Origin: Chitinivibrionales bacterium | GTDB taxonomy: Bacteria > Fibrobacterota > Chitinivibrionia > Chitinivibrionales > WJKA01 | Direction of reading: 5' to 3' | DNA: 10,462 nt | Assembly: GCA_014729375.1 (NCBI GenBank) | Contig: WJKA01000524.1 | Location: 1 to 10,462, forward strand | In this document: positions 1-6,735 of the stretch, piece after piece | How positions within the stretch are numbered: the first letter of the stretch is position 1 | Layout of the letters: the number at the start of each line of letters is the position of its first letter | Program-made: the position numbers and the translations under genes | The notes under the pieces: generated by a model | What the model was told of the DNA's origin: nothing | The model's database searches: none | What the model saw: the letters and a program-made list of their open reading frames with translations, nothing else

Positions 1-807
1 CGACGTGTCAAGATGGCTTACATTGCCATAGTAGATGTTTTTTTTCTCATCCCCGGTATCGTATTGTGCTTCATATTCCGGCGGCGTGCCCAGCGGCTCG
101 TGCGGAGAGTGGAACGAGACAAACAGGAAAAAGGGCTTGCTTTGATCACGTTTGTTTTCGAGCCAGTCGATGCACTCATCAACAATAATATCATTTGAAT
201 ATCCCTGAAACTGCCCGACCGGTTCTCCGTTCCGGATGAAGTTTTTTGGATTTCGATGGCTTGGATCCGCATTATTGTCGGTGCACATATAATGATCGAA
301 ACCCTGATCGCTCGGCATAGGCAAATTTGTAGGTGGCCGGTCTTTCAGCACATTATCGAACCCTTTGGTTAAATGCCATTTGCCGACAATGCATGTTTCA
401 TATCCAGCCTCTTTCAGACATTCGGCGACAGTTTTTTCTTTTGCGCTCAGATGAGGATCATCTATACCTTTCGACCGGAAATAGGTCCCGCCGATTATTG
501 AATGCATCCCAACCCTGTTCGGTGTCCTTCCGGTCAGAAATCCGGCACGGGCGGGAGAACAAATCGGTGCGGCCGAATAGCAATCGGTAAATTTAACTCC
601 CTCATCGGCTAAATTATCAAGGTGCGGCGTCGTGATAGTCGAGTGGCCAAAACAGGAAAGATCTCCATATCCCATGTCATCGGCGAGCATATAGATGATA
701 TTGGGTTTCTGCTGCTTCGTGGCCCCTATAAGCGGAGAGGAAGCACTCAGCGCGGCCGCTCCTGCCGAAGCACTTTTGATAAAGGAACGTCGGGATATCG
801 CTTGCAT
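1..807 (-). CDS. Tat-exported sulfatase (3' end beyond window)
   Basis: Type I (formylglycine) sulfatase that would hydrolyse sulfate esters, probably on a carbohydrate. The visible 269 residues run to the window edge in an open frame, so the C-terminal part is missing. Residues 5-11 (SRRSFIK) are a twin-arginine signal, followed by an Ala/Ser-rich hydrophobic stretch to about residue 30. The core follows: ADD at 42-44 (metal-binding aspartates), CSPARAGFLTGR at 83-94 with Cys83 as the residue converted to formylglycine and Arg87 completing C-x-P-x-R, GKWHL at 142-146 (Lys143, His145) and SPHEPL at 234-239. All catalytic residues expected in this half are present. The start ATG (807-805) has an AAAGG site 8 nt upstream and places the Tat motif correctly. 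It is divergent from the sugar-sensing regulator, and together with the nearby glycosidase-like genes this suggests desulfation of a polysaccharide. The sulfatase subfamily and substrate cannot be assigned from this part. An FGE or anSME maturase must exist elsewhere. Confidence 0.93.
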   Translation of the reverse strand, partial: MQAISRRSFIKSASAGAAALSASSPLIGATKQQKPNIIYMLADDMGYGDLSCFGHSTITTPHLDNLADEGVKFTDCYSAAPICSPARAGFLTGRTPNRVGMHSIIGGTYFRSKGIDDPHLSAKEKTVAECLKEAGYETCIVGKWHLTKGFDNVLKDRPPTNLPMPSDQGFDHYMCTDNNADPSHRNPKNFIRNGEPVGQFQGYSNDIIVDECIDWLENKRDQSKPFFLFVSFHSPHEPLGTPPEYEAQYDTGDEKKNIYYGNVSHLDTS

Positions 808-898
808 AATTTCTGCCTTTGAATAATTATTGCACAGTAAATTCGTTACTCTCGAAATAAATGTAGGTATAAAATGCCTTGTCTGCCAGCTATATCTA

Positions 899-927
899 TT
901 GACTATTTTATATAATATTGCGATAAT
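899..927 (+). promoter_or_regulatory. Sigma70-type promoter for the regulator gene
   Basis: TTGACT (899-904, five of six to the -35 consensus) is followed by exactly 17 nt and GATAAT (922-927, five of six to the -10 consensus), in an AT-rich stretch and pointing at the regulator. Transcription would start near 934, giving a long leader of about 200-270 nt that contains the palindromic element at 972-1095. The boxes and spacing are seen directly; activity is inferred. Confidence 0.5.
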
Positions 928-942
928 TAAGATTGATGGCAA
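912..942 (-). promoter_or_regulatory. Candidate promoter for the sulfatase, overlapping the regulator promoter
   Basis: On the minus strand TTGCCA (942-937) is followed by 19 nt and TATTAT (917-912). The boxes each match consensus at five of six positions, but the spacer is longer than ideal. It would start a sulfatase leader of about 100 nt. It occupies the same DNA as the rightward promoter, so the two could exclude each other. This is a weak call. Confidence 0.3.
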
Positions 943-971
943 CTACTCAGGTCCCTATGGACAACTTCTAC

Positions 972-1095
972 CGTCATTCCGTCGAACCCCGGATCGAATC
1001 CGGGACAGGCCCTGGAATTAAGTCGAATTCCTAGCTGAAACACGATAGATTCCGGCTGGAGTTTATCCCGAACTTGATTCGGGACCGGAATGACG
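972..1095. repeat. Palindromic REP/MITE-like intergenic element
   Basis: A 124-nt unit bounded by the perfect 10-bp inverted repeat CGTCATTCCG (972-981) and CGGAATGACG (1086-1095). Inside are three smaller hairpins: CCCGGAT/ATCCGGG (988-994 with 998-1004, 3-nt loop), GGAATT/AATTCC (1014-1019 with 1026-1031) and TCCCGAA/TTCGGGA (1066-1072 with 1078-1084, 5-nt loop). Short multicopy elements with GTCATTCC-type ends and CCCGGAT/ATCCGGG hairpins are common between genes in many bacteria. It has no coding capacity. It lies between the putative regulator promoter and the regulator gene, so it would be transcribed as a strongly folded leader. Copy number in this genome is unknown from one window. 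Confidence 0.72.
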
Positions 1096-1111
1096 ATACC
1101 GACCCGCCTGA

Positions 1112-1210
1112 GTAATAACGATTATTAATGCACGAGGAGGCATCGTATTCCCAGGCAATTCTTTCCAGCGCGCAATAAAAGCACAAGTTATCTCTGCGGT
1201 TTGCTTCTGA
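1112..1210 (+). other. Displaced 5' end of the regulator gene (apparent frameshift)
   Basis: One frame is open from 1112 to a TGA at 1208-1210 and encodes RAIKAQVISAV at 1169-1201. This matches, position by position, the first-helix segment of the protein's own second winged helix (IADMIVSDI before NG). The continuation of that helix, LLNGTYTTG, lies in the frame of the main gene from 1204. Removing two bases, or adding one, around 1200-1203 (GCGGTTTGCTT) would join them. The 1112 frame has no ATG/GTG/TTG start. The strong site GAGGAGG (1134-1140) has only ATT (1147-1149) at good spacing, and that ATT is in frame with the main gene. The ATG at 1128 opens a 16-codon frame ending at a TAA (1176-1178). 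This may be a real frameshift, a decayed start or a sequence error. Confidence 0.5.
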
Positions 1211-2736
1211 ACGGAACATACACTACCGGTATGCGATTGCCGGGCATTGCATATCTTGCCGCTCAGGCCGGCGTTGCAAAAAATTCAATGTGGAAAGCAA
1301 CCGGGCAGCTTAAAAAAAATGGAATTCTTGAAGGCGGCAGGGGACAGAATCATCGAATCGTCGATACTGATCCGGCAAAGCTTCAAGCGATTTTAAAAGA
1401 AATTGAGTCGGATCGAATTTCAAATGAGCCTGTTGCGACTTTATCGGGGTACAGAAGAATTGCGGATATGATTGTTTCGGATATCAAGAACGGCAGCATT
1501 GCTCCCGGCAGGCCGCTGCCGTCTTTGAAGGAACTCATTTATCGGTATGCAAGTTCATATCGTACGATACGGAAGGCGCTGGTTTATCTTGATACTCATG
1601 GAATTATTTCCCGGCATAAGCAGGGATATGCAGTGCCCGGGCTTCCCCGGAGCCGGAAGAAAAAAAAGGTGGCTTTTTTTATAATTACCGATCGCAATTT
1701 TCAATTCAGGCCGGATAAAATCATCGGCAGCTTTTGCGGCGCTCTCGAACAGGAAGCGTCAATTGCCAATTGCTCAATTGACGTATACCAGTATGCCCTG
1801 TTCGAAGATGAAATGCGTTTTTACAATCGACGCGGGGAACCGTGTCCGCTTATCGACAGCGATGATATATTCGGCTATGCATTTGCAGCAGTAACCCCGG
1901 AACGAAAGCGAGACAGGATACTTCGTACGCTGTCGCACCTGGGCAAGCCGGTTGCTATTTTTGATGCTATCGGCGGATGGAAAATGCCGCAGGTGGTGCA
2001 CTCACATATTTTTCAGCTTTTTTCCTGCACAAATTCGCATCGCTGCGGCCTGGACATGGGGCGTTATTTTCTGTCACTCGGGCATCGACAGATCGCATAC
2101 ATTTCTCCCTTTCACCAGGCCTCTTGGTCAAAGAACCGCCTTGACGGGCTCAGGCAGGCATACGGGCAATGGCACTACGAAGAAGCGGTCAAGCCCTGCA
2201 TTCTTGCCGGGCCTCCCGAAATATTCAAGAGCAACCGTGATACTGCGCTTGAACAAAGCGGATTTGATACGCTTAAAAATGCATATGGTAGATGGAAACG
2301 GAATTGCCCCCCGTATCTCGGGCAATCGCTTGATTCCTATTTCGATTTTGTCTTTCCCTGGCAGATATTGCCCGCGGCACAGTTTCAACGCCGGATTGAG
2401 CCGCTGTTTGAACAGGCATTATCGGGATCCCGGTGCACGGCATGGGTGTGCTGCAACGATGAAGTTGCACTGATGGCCCGGGAGTATCTTGACCGGCACA
2501 GATTAGCCGTTCCATCAGACATATCCCTTGCCGGTTTCGACGATTCGGTCCCGGCACTGCACAATGGTTTGACAAGCTATAATTTCAATCTTGGCGCCGC
2601 GGCGCATGCAATGATGGATTTTATTCTCACCCGCAGCTCCCGCCGGAGGCAGACGCACGGCAAAACCGTTGAAATTGACGGCAGCATTATTGAGCGTGTC
2701 ACAACGGCGCCGCTCAAGGACGCCGATGTGCTTTAA
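1201..2736 (+). CDS. Tandem GntR-type winged-helix regulator with LacI/GalR sugar-sensor domain
   Basis: DNA-binding transcription regulator, 511 residues from TTG at 1201, the first usable start after the last in-frame stop (1126-1128). Residues 1-55 are a GntR-like winged helix-turn-helix lacking its first helix (LPGIAYLAAQAGVAKNSM at 13-30). Residues 83-148 are a second, complete one (LPSLKELIYRYASSYRTIRK at 106-125). From about 153 to 505 there is a periplasmic-binding-protein-like sensor of the LacI/GalR type: LSLGHRQIAYISP (291-303), CCNDEVALMAREYL (417-430) and VPSDISLAGFDDS (437-449) are hallmark segments. The general layout resembles the arabinose repressor AraR, but with two DNA-binding domains instead of one. 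It probably responds to a sugar and controls the divergent sulfatase and possibly the glycosidase-like genes beyond it. The sensor and second domain are intact; the 5' end looks frameshifted, so this copy may be impaired or the true start may lie upstream. Confidence 0.87.
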   Translation: MLLNGTYTTGMRLPGIAYLAAQAGVAKNSMWKATGQLKKNGILEGGRGQNHRIVDTDPAKLQAILKEIESDRISNEPVATLSGYRRIADMIVSDIKNGSIAPGRPLPSLKELIYRYASSYRTIRKALVYLDTHGIISRHKQGYAVPGLPRSRKKKKVAFFIITDRNFQFRPDKIIGSFCGALEQEASIANCSIDVYQYALFEDEMRFYNRRGEPCPLIDSDDIFGYAFAAVTPERKRDRILRTLSHLGKPVAIFDAIGGWKMPQVVHSHIFQLFSCTNSHRCGLDMGRYFLSLGHRQIAYISPFHQASWSKNRLDGLRQAYGQWHYEEAVKPCILAGPPEIFKSNRDTALEQSGFDTLKNAYGRWKRNCPPYLGQSLDSYFDFVFPWQILPAAQFQRRIEPLFEQALSGSRCTAWVCCNDEVALMAREYLDRHRLAVPSDISLAGFDDSVPALHNGLTSYNFNLGAAAHAMMDFILTRSSRRRQTHGKTVEIDGSIIERVTTAPLKDADVL

Positions 2737-2857
2737 GAAATCATTTCGAAATTGTAAGCGAAATACGGCCTGACGGCTGTTCTGCATACCAACCCATTCG
2801 TTGTAATCAACAGACAGTCGAGCGGTCAGTCAGTCAGCAGTGTCATCATTGAATCAA

Positions 2858-3742
2858 TCAATAATTCTGGAACAATACGCTCCGTGTAACCTCCACGCCG
2901 TCACTCTTGACATCGATTATATACATCCCTGAACAGAGCGCAGGTCGCGGAACCGTGATTGAGTTCCCCGTATATGCCCGTCGATACACAGTCCTGCCAT
3001 CGGCGGAATGGATCGAAACAATCGAACGGGATGTAGACGGAAGCTCAATCGATATGCCGTTTGCAGTTGTGGCGATCGATATCGGAGAGGGCTCTCTTGC
3101 CGATATCTTTTTCCCGGCGGATACTCCCTCCCGCGCATCAAGACAGTAAAACAGCGGAGTATCTTTGTGGTATTGCGCCAATGAAATCCACAGTACCGAT
3201 TCTTTCAGGTCCCAGTTATCGCCATCCAGGCCGGTTTTTTCCGGCACGATAATTTTAAGGATGATAAGATTATTGCCGGATGATTTGAAACCGATCTTGC
3301 TACTTACACTCGAGGAACGAAGTACAAAACCTTCTTCATCCCCTGGATACGCAAACATATTCCGCCAGGAACCTGCGGCGGTACCCTTGTACATGAACTT
3401 GCTGATATCGCCGGGATCTGTTCCTATATTTCGGGGAACATTATCACTTCCGCCCTGCCGAGTCAGATGACCGTAGAAAAGGCCTTCGTGAACATTTTGT
3501 CCATATGTAAATTTAATATCTACCGTATCACCAATGGCGCACCTGGTCATCGAATAATTGGCCGGTTCGTATGCGGTAAGTGCATTGGGATCGGCATCCT
3601 GGTCCGGTGACTCTTCCGCGCATGCGCCCAGTTTCACGCGGCTGCCGCTCCTGGAAGTAAACCACGCACATGTCTGAGAAAACGCATTGCCGGCAATAAA
3701 TGCAAGCAATGACAAAAGAAAGACAGGTTTTCTGAATGACAT
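2858..3742 (-). CDS. Secreted protein of unknown function with C-terminal sorting-type domain
   Basis: I do not recognise the family of this 294-residue protein. Residues 1-22 form a signal peptide (FRKPVFLLSLLAFIAG, cleavage probably after AFS). The middle part, about 23-215, looks like a mostly beta, soluble domain: it contains GDTVDIKFTYG (71-81), LIILKIIVPEKTG (159-171) and ESVLWISLAQY (181-191), and four cysteines (25, 41, 68, 200) that could form disulfides. Residues about 228-294 match the general pattern of type IX (Por) C-terminal sorting domains: a DGR turn (248-250), then SGMYIIDVKSDG (271-282) and a final hydrophobic strand. The start ATG has A6G6 just upstream, spaced 4 nt. It is the last of three minus-strand secreted genes, 192 nt after the GH141-like gene, and converges on the regulator gene. 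A carbohydrate-binding or accessory role is plausible from context only. Confidence 0.85.
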   Translation of the reverse strand: MSFRKPVFLLSLLAFIAGNAFSQTCAWFTSRSGSRVKLGACAEESPDQDADPNALTAYEPANYSMTRCAIGDTVDIKFTYGQNVHEGLFYGHLTRQGGSDNVPRNIGTDPGDISKFMYKGTAAGSWRNMFAYPGDEEGFVLRSSSVSSKIGFKSSGNNLIILKIIVPEKTGLDGDNWDLKESVLWISLAQYHKDTPLFYCLDAREGVSAGKKISAREPSPISIATTANGISIELPSTSRSIVSIHSADGRTVYRRAYTGNSITVPRPALCSGMYIIDVKSDGVEVTRSVLFQNY

Positions 3743-3841
3743 AAAGCCCCCCTTTTTTAGGTTTTAATGTGTTTAGTCTTAATCCTCATTGTTGTCATCA
3801 AACATGTTAAATTGCAGTCCTCCTCTTTTCGCACTTTGCAT

Positions 3842-3899
3842 CCCCGCCATCGCTCCTCCCGGGAACCGAATTGGTTCAGGGAGGAGTGTGATGCCGGGG
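3842..3899. other. Large imperfect hairpin between secreted-protein genes
   Basis: CTCCTCCC (3853-3860) pairs with GGGAGGAG (3879-3886). An inner GAACC/GGTTC (3863-3867 with 3873-3877) closes a 5-nt loop, and outer CATC/GATG (3848-3851 with 3890-3893) and CCCCG/CGGGG (3842-3846 with 3895-3899) extend the stem. No run of U follows on either strand, so it is not a standard intrinsic terminator. It lies in the 192-nt gap between two minus-strand genes and could be a transcript-processing or stability element, or a weak terminator. Confidence 0.55.
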
Positions 3900-3934
3900 T
3901 GTTCAGCTAAAGAGGGATTTCTTTCCGCATACCG

Positions 3935-6664
3935 CTACCTGCGAAACGTTATCTTTTGCGTATATCGGGCAGCATGAGAATCGAGTACAATCATATAGAC
4001 CCCTGCAGCCAGGGAACCGATATCAATGGAATACTCTTTGTGCGCCTGAAGGTTTATCGATCGTATCACCGCGCCGTTTATCCCTATAAGCCTGACAGTA
4101 TGCGGCACCGCTTTATTGAAAGCAAGGTTGATCTTTTTGCCGGCAACAGCGATCCCGGGAGACAATTCATTATGCCTCACCGCCGGGTTTTTCTGTGCAA
4201 CAGCAGCCCCGCCGCCATACATCTCCGGAGGCTTGCTGATATCATGATTTTTGGGATACAACTGGGTTGTCATCACGGGCATGCTCGGTAATGATGTCCG
4301 ACCGTACCATTCCAGTTTGAAATAGCCTTGTCGCTCCGCACTGCTCAATTCGATTTTTATCGGCACATATGAGTACATTTCGAGCGTTTCGGTCAGCGAA
4401 TCCATGACACGAATTTTATCGCCCGGCTGGGTGCGCCATGAGTTGTCGTCGAGGACCAGCTTGCCGTTAATCCAGATTTGACAATGTGCATCCTTGTCGG
4501 TCACACAACCGAAACGATGCTGCTCGGTTTTGATCGGGACGACATAGCCTTCCCAGCGCACCGACCACTGATCGGTGCCGGTTGGCGATTCGGCAAGCCA
4601 GTTTTTGACAATCAGCGGATCAATAACAGTCTCAGTCTGCGTCCCGAAATTGGCATCGCTGAAATACGTAGCGGTCAATCCGCTTCCGTTGTTGAACCGT
4701 TTCATGTATTCATCGATATACTCGGGATCATGCACCAATTCTTCGGGAAACTCGACTTCTTCTTCCAGTGTATCGGTACCTGGCGTCCGGCCGTACCATT
4801 TAAAATCGCTTCGCAGGCCGACCTGGTCCCATTCCATTCCGTGCTGCTGCGCAATCACTTTGGCTGCAGAGCGACAGATCGTATACTTTTGTCCATACGC
4901 TTCTGTTTGCGCGCCGGACACGATATTGTAATTGACATTTCCCTGTGCATACAGCGTTCCTTTTCCGGCGCCGTCGGGATAGATGCCGTGGCGGTGCGAG
5001 AGGCCTCCCGTGCGGAAGTCTGATCCTGCCGCTGCAGGATCTTCAGGAAATTCATAACACCTGACATCGATCGTCGGATGGTAAACGTCATGCACAAGAT
5101 TCTGGAATACGCTGTCATACGGCCCGATGTTCCAGCATTCAAAGGCCCCGCAATCGTTGGTGCTGTTGATTACATGAGAAATATCATTGTGCCTGATCAC
5201 GTTTCTCTTTACAAAAATATGGTCCTCGCCGCATTGCACTTCATTTGCGCAGAAATCGCCGCGCATTCCGCCTGCACCTGGAGGGCCGTAGAGCCACATG
5301 ATCCCTTTCATGGTAATCCCGTACCGCGGCATCTCCCGGATTTCGTTCTGGGCGATCAGGTTGTTGCCGCTCTGGTGAAGGTAGATGCCCGCGCCGTTAC
5401 TCCACGACCGTCCGGTGCGGTAAATGTAGTTATTCTGAATCGTATTATAGCAGTTGATATAGTCCCAGGGGCCTGTTTCGCCACAGTACGATTCGAGGCA
5501 GATCCCGTGATAATTAACACCCTCGATCCAGTTTCCGTAGATACGATTATATTTCGCATGATAGTTGAGCATGATCGCCATGACCCCTGCATTGAGCACT
5601 TTGCAGTTGGTAATCGTGATATGCTCGGCATTTTCAAGATGAATCGCGCCGTGTCGCGAGTAGTCACTGTCGCAGTTGGCCGTGGTGCCGTCGGAGAGGT
5701 CGGTGGGGGTCTGTTTGTTGGATAGCCCGCGGTAGGTGCAGTCCGATGTCGATATTGTTAACCCGTCGATAGTCAGATGCTGTACAGGCTGCGAACCGCT
5801 TGCGCCTTTGAACTCGATGATCCGCAGAATATGGCCTATAACGATTGTCTGGGATTCGACCGGTGTTTTTTTCGGCCAGCAGTAAACATAGCCGTCGCCG
5901 GCAACAGCCCATTCACCGGGAAGGTCGATAAATTCAACCGCGCCCTCGATAAAATGGCTCCCTCTGGCATCCTTGATATCCGGATCGTGAAATATCTGAC
6001 GGTTGGCAAAGTCGACATTTTTAACCGGCCACAGCTGGGAAAACCAGCCGGTTGCCCCCTGTAAATCCCTGCAGTGAAAATCATCCTTCCAGTCGGAGGG
6101 AAACAGTGCGGCATCATAGATGACTTCCCGCCTCCTCATATCCCCAAGCGAGCTGAAAAATCCATGTCGCTTGCCGGTGAACACGTTCGGGTTCCTGGCA
6201 GGCGGTGAGCGACGGCCGTTTTCGGACAGCGTCCATCCCATAGTGTCAATATTCGCCGAAGACGGCAGTTCCAGTTTCGCCCGGTATATATTTCCTTTTG
6301 ACAGTTGCCATCCGGTAATCTTTGTACCGCCGAAAATGCGGGGCTCTTCATTGGGATAATTTTTCCAGACCACCGGTGCCTGTTCGGTGCCCCCATCCTG
6401 CTCGTTGAACGCAAGCGGTTCACTGAGAAAGTAATCTCCTCCCCGGACCACAACGGTGTTGCCTGCAGGGCCGATTGACCGGAGATAGTCCCGCGCTTTT
6501 GTCAGCGTCTGAAAAGGCGCCGACTCTGTTCCGGGATTATTATCGCTCCCGTTCGGTGCAACATAATATGTTGAACCTTGACTGTAGTTCCATAACAAAA
6601 GAAGCAATCCAAAACACCCGGCGCATCTTTTCAACCGGTACACTTTACTGGTAACTGTTTTCAT
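3935..6664 (-). CDS. GH141-like right-handed beta-helix protein with PA14 and C-terminal sorting-type domain
   Basis: Large secreted carbohydrate-active protein, 909 residues from the ATG at 6664. Signal peptide 1-31 (GCFGLLLLLW core). Residues about 33-115 have the opening typical of GH141-type beta-helix proteins (YYVAPNGSDNNPG at 33-45, VVVRGGDYFLSEPLAF at 71-86, then a FGGTKITGW segment). GAVEFIDLPGEWAV at 241-254 and repeated N-x-I strands with GAGIYLHQSGNN at 424-435 and DCGAFECWN at 504-512 fit the same fold. GH141 includes alpha-L-fucosidases and a xylanase; substrate cannot be told here. A PA14 domain spans about 660-790 (LTATYFSDANFG, WSVRWEGY, CQIWINGKLVLDD), probably carbohydrate-binding, and a sorting-type domain about 843-909. 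The upstream ATG at 6739 overlaps the preceding stop as ATGA but would bury the signal peptide behind 25 extra residues, so 6664, which has a G-rich ribosome site, is preferred. Confidence 0.88.
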   Translation of the reverse strand: MKTVTSKVYRLKRCAGCFGLLLLLWNYSQGSTYYVAPNGSDNNPGTESAPFQTLTKARDYLRSIGPAGNTVVVRGGDYFLSEPLAFNEQDGGTEQAPVVWKNYPNEEPRIFGGTKITGWQLSKGNIYRAKLELPSSANIDTMGWTLSENGRRSPPARNPNVFTGKRHGFFSSLGDMRRREVIYDAALFPSDWKDDFHCRDLQGATGWFSQLWPVKNVDFANRQIFHDPDIKDARGSHFIEGAVEFIDLPGEWAVAGDGYVYCWPKKTPVESQTIVIGHILRIIEFKGASGSQPVQHLTIDGLTISTSDCTYRGLSNKQTPTDLSDGTTANCDSDYSRHGAIHLENAEHITITNCKVLNAGVMAIMLNYHAKYNRIYGNWIEGVNYHGICLESYCGETGPWDYINCYNTIQNNYIYRTGRSWSNGAGIYLHQSGNNLIAQNEIREMPRYGITMKGIMWLYGPPGAGGMRGDFCANEVQCGEDHIFVKRNVIRHNDISHVINSTNDCGAFECWNIGPYDSVFQNLVHDVYHPTIDVRCYEFPEDPAAAGSDFRTGGLSHRHGIYPDGAGKGTLYAQGNVNYNIVSGAQTEAYGQKYTICRSAAKVIAQQHGMEWDQVGLRSDFKWYGRTPGTDTLEEEVEFPEELVHDPEYIDEYMKRFNNGSGLTATYFSDANFGTQTETVIDPLIVKNWLAESPTGTDQWSVRWEGYVVPIKTEQHRFGCVTDKDAHCQIWINGKLVLDDNSWRTQPGDKIRVMDSLTETLEMYSYVPIKIELSSAERQGYFKLEWYGRTSLPSMPVMTTQLYPKNHDISKPPEMYGGGAAVAQKNPAVRHNELSPGIAVAGKKINLAFNKAVPHTVRLIGINGAVIRSINLQAHKEYSIDIGSLAAGVYMIVLDSHAARYTQKITFRR

Positions 6665-6668
6665 GCCG

Positions 6669-6677
6669 CCCCCTTTT
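6669..6677 (-). promoter_or_regulatory. G-rich ribosome-binding site that fixes the GH141-like start
   Basis: Minus-strand AAAAGGGGG ends 4 nt before the ATG at 6664. The same arrangement, an A-run then 4-6 G at 4 nt spacing, precedes the starts at 3742 (3747-3758) and 8241 (8246-8254). This decides the start at 6664 against the ATG at 6739. Confidence 0.75.
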
Positions 6678-6735
6678 GATAAATTAAACATGGCCGGTAT
6701 AGTCAAAAAAAAATCCTGCTCCATATTATCAATTG

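Noticed and set aside
1128..1178. ATG opening a 16-codon frame (MHEEASYS...) before the regulator
   Set aside because: The good ribosome site lies inside it rather than before it; it ends in a stop before the regulator. Kept only as part of the damaged 5' end.
2825..2837. GTCA tandem repeat (three copies plus one base) in the convergent gap 2737-2857
   Set aside because: Too short to mean much; no terminator hairpin with a T-run could be found in this gap on either strand.
3779..3805. Short minus-strand frame (MFDDNNED) with GGAGG upstream, just before the unknown secreted gene
   Set aside because: Eight codons, spacing to GGAGG is about 13 nt, and nothing suggests an attenuator peptide.
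5078..5725. Long plus-strand open frame (215 codons) opposite the GH141-like gene, with similar ones at 4478-5023 and 1952-2473
   Set aside because: They lie wholly inside genes with strong domain evidence in another frame, have no ribosome site and no recognisable protein features.
6706..6720. Run of nine T on the minus strand between the sialidase-fold and GH141-like genes, as a terminator tail
   Set aside because: No stem precedes it, so an intrinsic terminator is not supported; the TTGACT after it lacks a proper -10 box.
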